In this document: piece after piece, positions 44,582-54,317 of the stretch | Position numbering within the stretch: the stretch's first letter is position 1 | Layout of the letters: each line of letters begins with the position of its first letter | NCBI GenBank assembly: GCA_036186865.1 | Contig: AP025056.1 | Coordinates: 26,393,346-26,457,345 of the forward strand | DNA length: 64,000 nt | From: Eustoma russellianum | Lineage: Eukaryota > Streptophyta > Magnoliopsida > Gentianales > Gentianaceae | Direction: 5' to 3' | Notes under the pieces: generated by a model | Told to the model about the DNA's origin: nothing | Seen by the model: the letters and a program-made list of their open reading frames with translations, nothing else | The model's database searches: none | Program-made: the position numbers and the translations under genes

Positions 44582-46070
44582 TGTTAGGTCCCTTAGAACA
44601 CACTAGAAGGGGGGGTTGAATAGTGTGTTCACCAAGTATGGATATTTTGTGGCTATTTTTCGTTTTAGAGTGCAACCGATACTTGGATGTGTTCTTTTGA
44701 AAGATAAAAACTTGAAAGACAAGAAAGAACACGATTATGTATAGAGGTTCAAGTCAAGAGACTCTACTCCTCTACCTTCTTGATGTTTCACAAGAAGGAT
44801 TTTGAAATGGGAATTGTTATTTCTTTTGGGGGAAACAACAACCAAAACAAGATCAAAAGAATACAAACTAGGCACCTTGCCTAGACCACAACCAAGAGTT
44901 CTAACACTTTGAAGTTTTGCCTCCAAAGATCTTCTTTGCCCTCAAAGAAATCTTGTAGGGAGAATAGTGCACCACACACTATCAACAAACCCTTCAAAGT
45001 TTAGAAAACTTAAACAAAGAGCACCCTTGCTCCTTGACCAACAATCTACCAAAATCTCTCACAGAAAATCTCACCAAGAAGAAGACTCTTCTTCTTACAA
45101 TAATCACTCTCAACAATAAAGTAAAAGTATACAAAGATTTACAACTATTTTGAGAGCTTGAGCTTGAGAGCACTTGAGAGCTTGTGAAGTAGAAAGTTGG
45201 AGAAGAAGAATGAACCAAACCCTTCTTTTATCAACCTTCAAGAAAACTTCCCGTTTGAAATCTTCTGCCCAGCCAATAATGGGATTTGGCAGCTTGTGAA
45301 GGACTGCAGCAGTCTTCAAAAACAGTTCTTGGCATGTAGCAACCATTTAGAAGAGGATTCAGAAACTTTGGCCAAGAATAGAAACCTGGGATCTCTGAGT
45401 GTGAGAGAAGACCTGCTGAAACAACACTAAAAGAGGAGGGAACAAAGAGTCAACTGGTAAGAAAATGAAGCAAAAAGACATTTGTCCCGTTGGTAACATG
45501 AAGCGCCTGAACTGTCAAAAGAACAAGCGTTCCATGTCACATGGAGCGCTTAATGTGAAACAGAACAAGCGTTCGAAGTCACATTAAGCGCTTCATGTAG
45601 GCAATAGAAGGCGTTCGAAGTGGCATGAAGCGCCTCATGTAACACTTCATGCAAGTTCGAACTGAAACTGACATTTTCTCAGAAACAGACCATGGGAAAG
45701 CGTGTTTATTCAGAGAAAAGTACTTTTGCCTTGGTGGAACACTTGAAGCGCTTCAAGTAGCGTTCGAAGTGTTCGTACATTTCATCAAGGCACATGAAGC
45801 GCTTGATGTAAGCGTTCGAAGTGCCCTGACTTTCATACACTTCACATGAAGCGCCTGAACAGGGCGTTCGAAGTGTACGTACATCCAGACACCTCACATA
45901 AAGCGCCTAAAGCAGGCGTTCGAAGTGTACTAGACTTCATCAAGGTGCATTAAGCGCCTGAAGTGAGAGTTCAAAGTGTACAACTTCAAACCATCAACTT
46001 GAAGCGCCTAATCTAACAAATTCAAGTACCAACCTTGTGCAAATCATCAAAACCAAATCATATTCTAACA
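44582..46070 (-). repeat. Element C 5' LTR
   Basis: Constant offset of 8956 from the 3' LTR over its whole length. All the short frames within translate identically in both copies. It ends CATATTCTAACA, followed by the duplication CTAGT at 46071-46075. Confidence 0.95.
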
Positions 46071-46075
46071 CTAGT

Positions 46076-46670
46076 TACCTTTAGCAAGTCCACAATGGCT
46101 TCAAAAGTCTAAATACTATGGGCTTTTTCTCAATACGGTGGGTGAGGCTCTTTATTGATAACATTGTAGGTGTGCCAGACCTAGCAAACCGTTGTGTAAG
46201 TTTTTATCACATAGAAGGAACTGTCTTTCTAGTTATTGGTGGAGCTCGGCAGGTTATCAAAAATTTGGAACCCTAACACTAAAGTCTTTTTGCTAAAGTA
46301 CACCCATTAGAGCAGTTACATATGAAGAATTCCCTGAAGTTGTCTATGTCAAAACTAACCCGAATGGATATATGAAATAGGAAATAACTAGCTAGAATCC
46401 TGAGCCCATCAGGTGAAATTTAGGGAAGTCCGAGGTGGTAATATCTTAAAATCAACTTTATTAGAAGAGGCACATGAAGATTAAACCCTACTTTAAGTAT
46501 TCTTCATAAATAATCCTCATACCCCTTAGGGGTCATAGGCTGTCCGATTTCGAGGGGCAAGATTAGGTCAAATTTCTCACAGTTTGTCCTATATAGCTTG
46601 TATATATTGTTCATTTTGGCCTCGTTTAGAGTACAGAACCTGCTCTGAACATTGCTAGAGCCTGAACCCC
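46076..46670 (-). pseudogene. Transposon-type gene, 5' piece (Transposase_28-like)
   Basis: On the minus strand from about 46670: GSSNVQSRFCTLNEAKMNN, then KFDLILPLEIGQPMTPKGYE, a stop, and RILKVGFNLHVPLLIKLILR with YYHLGLPKFHLMGSG. This pattern (aromatic/Pro-rich 'yyglxpxqLhp' block) resembles the domain annotated in plants as putative gypsy-type transposon protein. Stops and frame changes continue to the copia C insertion at 46070. Together with 34821-35620 and 11087-11874 it makes one minus-strand gene cut by two retrotransposons. The family name is from memory and uncertain. Confidence 0.45.
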
Positions 46671-47770
46671 TATTTATGTTACCAAACTCCTACTCGGAGT
46701 CATTAGGGGTGCATGCATAAAATTTGTGGCAAGACGCTGTTTGGAAGAGGACTCTAGTGGCACCACCGACGCCTCTACCGCTGAAGCCACACCACTGGAC
46801 CCGACAACTTCACCAGTTCCATCAATGGGAGCAGCTGTCCATAGAAAAAGATTGAGCGAACGAGAAAAAAGATATAAAAACCCGAAACTGGATGAAGGAA
46901 CTATGCAGTAGCCCCCTCTAGGTGTTGCCAACGGGGATCCCCCATTTGAAAGGTTACTAGGTTGGCAGTTAATTATTGCCTATTTTTTATGAAAATTTTT
47001 AAATCTTAATGCAGGCAAGGAAAATTTTCTTTCAGGTCTACCTTCTAGCCAAGAAGAGACTGCCAGCAAAAGCAGTCCTCTCTGACGAAGGGGATTTAGA
47101 TTCTCCTCCTACGCCACCGATATAAGAAGCCCCTTCAGAGATATCTTGAGAATTGCAAGCTGAAGACAAGATTAAACAAGAGGAATAAGGATAGAAGGAG
47201 GACTTACTCAAGTAGAAAAGACAAAAAAGAGACACTGAATGAGGTTTGCCCGAGGAAATGGCCGGAGACGAAAGGGAGGAGATGAATAGTCGCTTAAAAT
47301 CAGGGAGAGCAAGGGGGAGATATTTCCAAAAAATTTAGAAATAAAAATGGAGAGAAAGATAAAAAGTGGTTTTAAACCAAATGTTCTAGGAAATAAATTT
47401 GTTCACCTGGAATTCCACCTTTTGGAACTCGAAAAGACATCTCGGCGTATACATGCTTCGAAAACTGTCCAAAAAACCAGTGACTAACACATCAGCAGTG
47501 TACAGCAGTGGAGCAGTCGCAGAGTTTTGTCTATTGCTAAGACATCAGCCTTCCTCTCTGGTCAATAGACATAATTATCACTCCAAAAAATGACAAGTAT
47601 AATCAATCCGGCCTGATACACTCAGCATCAATTAACTCTGTAGGGGTGCAAGTCGCCTGGTCGCATCGGCTGTTTGGGTCGAAATACACTGTCAATGGAT
47701 GCGGCTCAAGGAAGCAAGACATCCCTTCAGCACTGGCGAGGAGTTTAGGTCATCACTATCCAGCGTCAAA
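46671..47770. other. No gene supported; probable 5' flank of the transposon-type gene
   Basis: Short frames on both strands (for example + 46726-46911 with RKRLSEREKRYKNPK) have no recognisable family and no context. Purine-rich text at 47270-47390 and general AT content give no further structure. Confidence 0.35.
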
Positions 47771-47780
47771 ATTATTGAAG

Positions 47781-48667
47781 GAGGGAATCTCACTTATTAG
47801 GCTAACGTTTGGCGCATTACTCAGTTAGCAGCCTAACGTTGATGAAACTCACTTAACACCCAGTCTTTGTCGATAATTGCTCACTTGTAGCCGGTCACCG
47901 GAAGATGACTTACTACAACAGGTTTTCTCTTTTTTAAAAAAATTTATTTCTAAAAAAATGTTATTATTATTTTAAATTAATAAAAAGACAATATTACCCT
48001 CCACTTCATCTTCTTCATCCCTATTCTCCTCCTCCTCTCATGCCGCCACCCATCCCAATTTTTAAAATCATAACTTTCGGCCATGAGATGGTGGTGGCAG
48101 GAGCTATTGGAGCTGCCAAGGTAACTCTCTTTTCTCTCTTAATTTTTCATCTTACAAATTCATTTTTATGCATAAACAAATTCCTTAAAGTATTTCTTCT
48201 TAAATTTTGCACAAAAGGCATGAGGAAGACGATGCGCCGCCAAAGTACCAGAGCGTGGGGCTAATAATCAACATCACCGGAATTGTGGGCAACAGCCTCG
48301 CCGAGATCCTCCCTCTCTCCGACACTCCAGCCGGCCCATAGAAAGTCTACAGTGTCGCACGGCGGCCTAGGCCCAATTGGAACGCCGATCACCCAATTGA
48401 ATACATACAGTGTGAATAGTATTTGAATAGGGATGAAGAAGATGAAGCGGGGAGTAATATTGTCTTTTTATTAATGTAAAATAATAATAACATTTTTTAT
48501 AAATAAAATTTAAAAAAATAGAAAACATGTTGTAGTAAGCCATCTTTCGGTGACTGGCTACAAGTGAGCCATTATCGACAAAGACTAGGTGTTAAGTGAG
48601 TTTCATCAACGTTAGGTTGCTAACTGAGTAATGCGTCAAACGTTAGGCTAATAAGTGAGATTCTCTC
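47781..48667. mobile_element. Pack-MULE carrying a PRISE gene fragment
   Basis: Long terminal inverted repeats, left 47781-48026 and right 48425-48667. They match over about 245 bp: GAGGGAATCTCACTTATTAG on the left and, reverse-complemented, GAGAGAATCTCACTTATTAG on the right, and the match runs on to CTTCATCCCTATTC. A 10-bp direct duplication, ATTATTGAAG, lies at 47771-47780 and 48668-48677. Long TIRs plus a 9-11 bp duplication are typical of Mutator-like elements. The 398-bp interior holds a spliced-gene fragment and no transposase, so it is non-autonomous. Confidence 0.85.
48083..48414 (+). pseudogene. Captured PRISE-family (progesterone 5-beta-reductase / iridoid synthase-like) 5' fragment
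   Basis: The first exon piece reads WWWAGAIGAAK-like across one frameshift (48083-48120). A GTAACT donor follows and then a ~97-nt intron ending CACAAAAG at 48217. The second exon has EEDDAPPKYQSVGLI, TGIVGNSLAEILPLSDTP, a TAG in place of Trp, then KVYSVARRPRPNWNADHP and IEYIQC. The GxxGxxG-type nucleotide-binding start of this short-chain reductase family is altered (INITGIVGNS). The fragment ends abruptly at the right TIR. Intron retention shows capture at DNA level. As it has a stop it is not expected to give enzyme. Confidence 0.85.
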
Positions 48668-48678
48668 ATTATTGAAGG

Positions 48679-49345
48679 TTGGTCACGTTAGCCTCAGGCG
48701 TTGCCTCAGCCTCAGTTGACACTTAGGCGTTGGCGCATAGCTCGGCTCATCTCCACATGTCAGCTAGGGCCCTGGTTCCTAATGCCATCTTGCTCATCTC
48801 GGTCAAGCACGTCCCTATTAGTCACAAGCAACTAAGCCATGCAAATTGACACATGACGAGACGTGGCGGTCATGCACAAGCAGGACAGGACACTTGAGAT
48901 TCTCCCGTGGCTTCTCGACATGCATTGCTTGCTCAAACCATATAAATGGAAGATATGATGCCCTTCAGCAGGCATGTTGATTCTAATGAGAAGAACTCTA
49001 TCCAAAACACAAAATTCATGCAAATGGGACAATTTTCTCTAAATATTTCATCTTAAACACTTCCAAATATAGAAATACCTGGAAATGACTTGATCGCCGG
49101 AGTTTTACTCTAGGACCTCTAACGTTGCTAAATTTTGTAGGACTTCTATATTAATGCCTGTTTCTTTCAATGTTATGATCATCCTTTGATCCTAGATAAA
49201 GATCCAAATTTGCAACCCTCCCTCGTAGTCACCACATCAAAGGAAACAAAAATCCAATCTGCAAGCATGTGCATCAGAAAGAATGGGATGCAAATCAAAT
49301 TCAAGAAGGAGGTATTGAAGGATAGTCTGCAGAAATAAGAGAAGA
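48679..49345 (+). other. LTR-like or promoter-like stretch, no gene
   Basis: A TATA-like TATAAATGG at 48941 and, 130-160 bp later, ACTTGATCGCCGGAG near 49088 resemble the R/U5 part of some gypsy-type LTRs and LARDs. The Pack-MULE duplication joins this stretch to 47400-47770, so both may be one interrupted LTR. No termini were found. Confidence 0.3.
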
Positions 49346-49349
49346 AATA

Positions 49350-49610
49350 AAGTGACAGGCCGAGGTACCATGCCAAGGTGAGGAGCAAGCAGAAATAAAA
49401 GAAGTACCGAGCCAAGGTGAAGAGGACAGAAGTAAAGTGCTCGAGATATGTTAACGAAGTGCCGAGCTGAAATATGCCATGCCGAGGTGACATGATGAGT
49501 CGCCAAGGTGAAGTATGCAGTGGCGAGGTGATGAAGTGTTCGAGCCAATGTGATATAACGTCGAGGTAAAATGAGTAGCGCCGAGGTGATAATGTGAGTG
49601 GGCTGAAGGA
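49350..49610. repeat. Imperfect GCCGAGGTGA minisatellite-like array
   Basis: About a dozen variants of GCCGAGGTGA (GCCGAGGTAC, GCCAAGGTGA, GGCGAGGTGA, GTCGAGGTAA, GCCGAGGTGA) occur at 20-40 bp intervals. The 194-codon minus frame over this stretch (49179-49763) comes from the repeat and shows no protein family. Confidence 0.6.
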
Positions 49611-49939
49611 TGGAATGTCAAGCCTAGTTGACGAAGTTAAGGCACTAAAGCTATGAACACCTATAATAGGGTGTCGAGATGAGAAGAAAAGGTGAAGGCA
49701 CAGAATGGACAAGTGGATGGACCAAGCTGTCTGAGCACAATAACTGCATGACAACGGCAACAAAGAAGCAGCACTACCAAGCTAAGATAACTTAGAAAAA
49801 CAAAAGGATCTGAGAGGCAGCATTGAAGGGATGAACAAAGGACTAACACAAACCAGAATACAAAAAAGGACACATCTGTTTATACAAATACACTGTATGT
49901 ATTTACATTTTATAATCCACTAGCTCAATGGATTAGGAA
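49611..49939. other. Spacer, nothing recognised
   Basis: No coding or repeat signature found between the minisatellite and the start of the oxidase pseudogene. Confidence 0.4.
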
Positions 49940-50373
49940 AAACTGACTTTTCTAAATAGAATACTGCCGTTGGCAACTTGAGGTTTCTTACCTCTTCCTA
50001 AGCCTTACAAAAGAAAAACCAATTGACATTTGAATGTGAGAAAGTCTCAATAAAATTTTCAATTTATGCTCTCTTATATCAACTATACACGATTCTGTAC
50101 TACGACGGCCTTTCGTTCCTATCCAATGCCCTATTTTCCATGATTGATCTCAAAAATTATAGGTCCATTTCTATCAACTTGTCTGGGTGGAATAGCATGG
50201 GTGCAGTTGGGGCAACTCTTGGCAAACTTTATTATGAGATTACAAAAACAATTTCACCACATGGATTTCCAGCAGGGATGTGCCCCAGTGTAGGTGTTGG
50301 CGGTCACTTTAGTGGTGGTGAGGTTGGGATCATGACTAGAAAATATGTCCTCCCACAAATAATATCGTGGATG
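49940..50373 (+). pseudogene. Berberine-bridge-enzyme-like FAD oxidase, N-terminal piece, broken
   Basis: Reads NLRFLTSS near 49965, then YYDGLSFLSNALF and MIDLKNYRSISIN, then GAVGATLGKLYYEITKT, HGFPAGMCPSVGVGGHFSGG and MTRKYVL. These match, in order, the FAD-binding half of BBE-like enzymes (NLRFxTSS, GHDYxGLS, AGATLGExYY, HGFPAGxCPTVGVGGHFSGGG, MMRKYGL). The GGHFSGG block is kept, while the GGHDY His region is altered (LYYDG). A base is missing after KY. The piece ends at IVD where the hAT element is inserted, and it continues at 51859. The signal peptide and first exon region are missing, so it is 5'-truncated. Confidence 0.85.
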
Positions 50374-50649
50374 AAGTTCCTTCTTGGTGGGGCACTGATA
50401 GGCTTCGCCACAGGAATACCATTGGTCGCCGTTTCGGACTGGAAAAACCGACAAAATTTTCTAAACATGTTTTTGTATTATAACATAAAATACGTAAAAG
50501 AAAACACATTTACCAACCAATGTACAAACAAATACACAACAAACAATATGCGGATCATAATTATTAAATGAATATAGCAATATACATCAATACATACCGT
50601 TTATTTGTCTATTGTAGGACGAGAAGGAATTGCCAAGAGACGCAAAAAA

Positions 50650-51660
50650 GTTCTTCGAGATGACATTTATTGAAATCGTTGCATAATATATTCATCTTTA
50701 ATGGTGCTAAAGGTTTCATGCTCAAAGTTACACAATAAACAATCCGATAGTACGTCATCCATCAACCGGTTGCGTAGATCAGTCTTGACAATATTTATTG
50801 CAGAAAAAGTTCTTTCAGTACTAGACGTTCCAACGGGTAAGATCAATGCTAACTCGAATATCGATATACTAAAGGAAAGTAATTATGATAATTCTTCTCC
50901 ACCATCTTCTTTGCAAGATCTCCAAGATTATTTATATTAGACAATACTTCATTTGATTTCATATCGACAATGTAATTGTCAAGTTGATGTTCAAGCTCCA
51001 TTCATTCCAAGGTCGTGAAGTCATCTGGATATAACTCAGCAAGATGCAACAATTGACCATGATAAAAGTTCGCAAAAGAATTTGAAGGATCAAGACACAT
51101 TACACATCTAAGTAAATTCGTGTTTGCTTCTATGGAGTGTTCATCCATTTCCATAGCAATAATGTCAATCACCTAAGAATTTATATGAATAAAAATTAAT
51201 TGCATATAGACAAATTAATCATCAATGTCATATGTATCAACACAATAAAGATAAATGAAGTATCTATATGAAGATTTTTGGACAAAAATGATGAAAGTAT
51301 GTCATCGGTTCACCATCTTTACGCTTTTTTTTAGATTGGCCAATGACAATATCCTTAATATTAGGCACATCAATTTCATGTATTTCACAAAACTCAAAGA
51401 CTTCTTTCAGCAAATTATCCCAATCAACCTCTCTATATTCTTGTAAGCTCTTTTTTACCCCGTTGATAATATTAAGAGCACACCCTATGTTTTGATATCT
51501 CACTTGTAGAATCTTAGAAAGTGTGCTTGTCATTCCTAAAATTTTCAACATAAATTTCCCAACAATTACAAACTCAAAAGAGTCCATCTTATCAATCCAA
51601 CCCGATGCAGTATTTTGGATATCTGATTTCTCGCCATCCTCGTATTTTAGTAAGTTTGAG
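50650..51660 (-). pseudogene. hAT transposase (DUF4371 / MYM-type) C-terminal half, broken
   Basis: From high to low coordinates: DSFEFVIVGKFMLKILGMT, VRYQNIGCALNIINGVKKSL and FCEIHEIDVPNIKD (51587-51264). An intron-like gap ends CTTAG near 51177, then come VIDIIAMEMDEHSIEANTNL, CLDPSNSFANFYHGQLLHLA and ELYPDDF. The dimerisation end reads GTSSTERTFSAINIVKTDLR, NRLMDDVLSDCLLC (about 50700-50870). This is the layout of plant hAT proteins with a C-terminal dimerisation domain. The N-terminal zinc finger and first catalytic residues are missing. Stops and frame changes are present. Confidence 0.82.
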
Positions 51661-51817
51661 ACATATTTTAGTCACTTAGCAGAGAATTACTGAATTCTAA
51701 ACACTATGTGACCACGTAACAGAGAGTTAGTGTTCTGTAAGCAGGGGCACACTTTGAGCTGAATGGCAAAAAATACAACTACACTTACCTATCTGTATAA
51801 GTTTTTCCGTCGATGTT

Positions 51818-51835
51818 GGGGGGCACGTGCCCCCC
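51818..51835. repeat. Perfect 18-bp palindrome with a CACGTG core
   Basis: GGGGGGCACGTGCCCCCC. It lies just inside the right end of the hAT element, 23 bp from its terminus, and holds a G-box core. Similar GC-rich subterminal palindromes occur in hAT elements. Confidence 0.85.
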
Positions 51836-51858
51836 AGGACCCCTTCCCTCCGCCCCTG

Positions 51859-52775
51859 CGTGGATGCATACATGATTAATGGGTAGGAATAATCCTGGAC
51901 CGGAAGGGAATTGGAGAAGACTCGTTATGGGCCATCAGAGGGGAAGAAGTGGTCGGTTTTTGCACGATAACCGCCTGGAAAATCATTCTTATACAGTTTC
52001 CAGAGACTGTCACTGTTTTCACGATTCAAAAACAAATGGATCATATTGGAAAAAATGTGCCCCTAAAGTACCCTGGACATGTTTATAAGGGTAGTCATTT
52101 TTAAATTGGAAAAGGAAGACCAAACCAGAAGGTGGATGCCTTGTTTGAATAGCTCTTCCTTGGAGGAAAGGTTTAGCTAATCAACCTGATGGCAAAGAGC
52201 TTTCCTGAATTAGGCTTGAAAATTGAAGACTGTATTGGGATGAGTTGTATCGAATCGCAGATAAACTTTGCATTACAGAAGGAACAACCTTGGGAAGTCT
52301 TGCTGGACAGAACAGTGCAATAAAAGAGCAGCTCTAAGGCAAAGACCGATTCTGTTGAGAAGCCAATCCCAATCAAAGCGTTCTAGGGCATATGTGAAAG
52401 AGTGTTGAAAGACGAACTAGTTTACATCATTATGGGTCCTATGTGAGGGAAGATGGACCAGACTTCACGTTGGGAAATCCCATTTCCCGACAGGAACGGA
52501 AATTTGTACAATTTTCAAAATCTGGTGATGTGGGGAGACAATGGTGTGGGAGACTATCCATAATATTTGGATGAAAGTGTTTTTGACTATCCCATTCTCC
52601 TAGAAGGGCTTATATAATATACAGAGACCTTGACATTGGGATGAATCAGAACCTAGGTAACACCAACTATTCAGAAGCAAAAGTGTGGCGAAAGAAATAT
52701 TTTGGAAGCAAGTTGATGAAGCTAGCACAGGTGATGTTACACCCGGAAATTTTCGAGTTAGCTGTTTAATTTGAA
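51859..52775 (+). pseudogene. Berberine-bridge-enzyme-like FAD oxidase, C-terminal piece, broken
   Basis: Resumes at VDAYMIN, then ILDRKGIGEDSLWAIRG, TAWKIILIQFPETVTVF, AKSFPELGLKIEDCIGMSCI, EQPWEVLLDRTVQ, KAKTDSVEKPIPIKAF, MGPM, EIPFPDRNGNLYNFQ, then YRDLDIGMNQN, GNTNYSEAKVWRKKYF and a TPGNF-type end near 52760. All are collinear with the substrate-binding half and BBE C-terminal domain. Many frameshifts and stops (for example near 52150 and 52390) show it is long dead. No intron is seen, which is normal for many members of this family. Confidence 0.85.
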
Positions 52776-52793
52776 ACTAACGTAAATGTTGGG

Positions 52794-53031
52794 TGTAACA
52801 ACCTTCCGAAATTAAATTTATTTTAGTCTATCGTTATGTGCAAGTAATTTCGTAGTTATGCATGTGGGTATACTTATAATAAAACGTAAAGTAGCAAAAT
52901 AGGATAAGTAATTAAGAAAAAATATAAATCATAAAAATAATAAATATATAAACATAAAAGGGGCGTGGGATGAGGGAGTTAAAAAAATAAAAAAAATAAT
53001 AAATAGGTAAACAAAAAGGGACCGTGGTGAG
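52794..53031 (+). other. Possible LTR start (TGTAACAACC), first part
   Basis: TGTAACAACCTTCCGAAATT at 52794 resembles the start of gypsy LTRs. With 54036-54317 (pyrimidine/purine-rich text with CTTATAAACGG near 54134) it could be one LTR or promoter interrupted by the hAT element and cut off by copia B. No partner LTR is in the window. Confidence 0.3.
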
Positions 53032-54035
53032 TAGGGGTGTACATGCTTTTTAAAAACCGGCCGAACCGCACCAAACCGGCCAAACCAAACCGTAAAAAAC
53101 CGGACCATGGTTTTATAGTCGGTTTAATAAATGCTAAAAACGGGACTGTTTCATTTGGTCCATTTTCCGGTCTTAAGAATTTCAAACCGTATAAACCGGA
53201 CCATACCGGTTATATTAAATATATATAAATTTGATTATACGTTATATATTTAATTATATTTTATACATTATAGTAGTATTTTAGTTATTTGTTTATATTG
53301 TTTGTCAGTTTGTTTTTTATTGGATGTTTATGACTTGGGGAGGAAAAACTCAGTTGATTAATCATTTTTTGATGAACAAAGGTTGGTACCTAGTGGATTT
53401 GTCTGGTTATACCTAAGAAAATATTATTTTTTCTTTGATTTATTTATCCTCGTTTAATTAATTCTTTGATTTTTAGTAATTCTTTGTGTATAATTATTTT
53501 CACACTTTGTATATCATCCCATAAAAGTATGAAAGAATTGAAATTTTGTTACTTGGATGATTATTCTGTATGCAAATAATGTGATTACATGATTGAGTAT
53601 TAAGGAAACTTGGATGATTTTCCGATTAAACTACTCTATCACCTTAATCCATCCTTTTGTTGAGAGTCAGGTACTTTGTGCAATTTATTATAGCATGAGT
53701 TTCTTGCCAAGACATGATAAATTAAGGCATAGTAATATTCCATGATAAATTAAGGTATAGTAGTATTCTACTAAGGGAGTATAGTTTCATTTTTAGTTTG
53801 AAAAAAATCCTATCAGGAAGAAACTTGTCCTCAATTTTGATTATGAATTTTGACTTTTTTTAATCAACGTTATCAATGCTACAGGTGAATAAAATCGGAA
53901 AAAACCAAAACCAAACCGGACTAGATCGGAACAGTCAAACGGTTTGTTGACTGGTTTGGTCCGGTTTTCGGTTCTCTATTTTTCAAACCGTAACAAACTG
54001 TTTGGTCCGGCCGAACCGGACCATGTACACCCCTA
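53032..54035. mobile_element. Non-autonomous hAT element, 1004 bp
   Basis: Perfect 14-bp terminal inverted repeats TAGGGGTGTACATG / CATGTACACCCCTA, with an 8-bp target duplication GTGGTGAG at 53024-53031 and 54036-54043. Both ends carry many AAACCGG / CCGGTTT subterminal repeats in opposite orientation (53050-53210 and 53890-54020). The interior is AT-rich with no coding signature, so it would need transposase in trans. Confidence 0.92.
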
Positions 54036-54043
54036 GTGGTGAG

Positions 54044-54317
54044 TGGGTTAACATTATTTTAAAAAAAAGAGAGGCTGAAATCGTGGATGAAGTGGGGGGT
54101 AACCAACTCCCCCCAAACTTCTCCTGCCACTATCTTATAAACGGCTTCCCTTATAGCTGGGAGGGAAGCAACAGAAAACCAAACAGAGAAGAAAGGAGAA
54201 AGGGGAAGAGAGAATAGAAGAAGTTAAATTGAGGGAATTGCAGGGAAAGCTACCAAAACGTCTTCAACCTAGTTGTTCTTCTATCAATTTCATCTTAACT
54301 GCAACTGAGGTAGGTTC
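54044..54317 (+). other. Possible LTR or leader, second part, cut by copia B
   Basis: Contains CTTATAAACGG near 54134 and a purine-rich leader-like run (54150-54250). A frame at 54002-54217 starts within the hAT TIR and is not a gene. The stretch ends at GGTTC (54313-54317), where copia B begins. Confidence 0.3.

Larger units (their letters stand above)
35626..46070 (-). mobile_element. Element C: intact Sirevirus-type Ty1/copia retrotransposon with an extra ORF
   Basis: A 10.4-kb element on the minus strand. The LTRs at 35626-37114 and 44582-46070 have identical length (1489 bp), and I could see no difference between them. A perfect CTAGT duplication lies at 35621-35625 and 46071-46075. The tRNA-Met primer site, gag (677 aa), pol (1074 aa, all catalytic motifs present) and a third frame of 457 aa are all open. 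This is the youngest and best preserved element in the window and the only one likely to be competent. It is inserted in the transposon-type gene that also hosts element D. Confidence 0.95.
50374..51858 (-). mobile_element. hAT-type element relic inserted in the oxidase pseudogene
   Basis: A 1485-bp insertion flanked by an 8-bp direct repeat, CGTGGATG, at 50366-50373 and 51859-51866. An 8-bp duplication is the hAT size. The oxidase frame continues across it (…NIVDA / VDAYMIN…). The right terminus CCGCCCCTG (minus start CAGGGGCGGAGGG) looks like the TIR of zinc-finger MYM-type hAT elements. The left terminus does not show a matching TIR and is probably eroded. Confidence 0.72.

Noticed and set aside
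49179..49763. 194-codon minus-strand frame
   Set aside because: It runs through the GCCGAGGTGA repeat array, has a low-complexity hydrophobic composition and matches no family. The frame is a product of the repeat.
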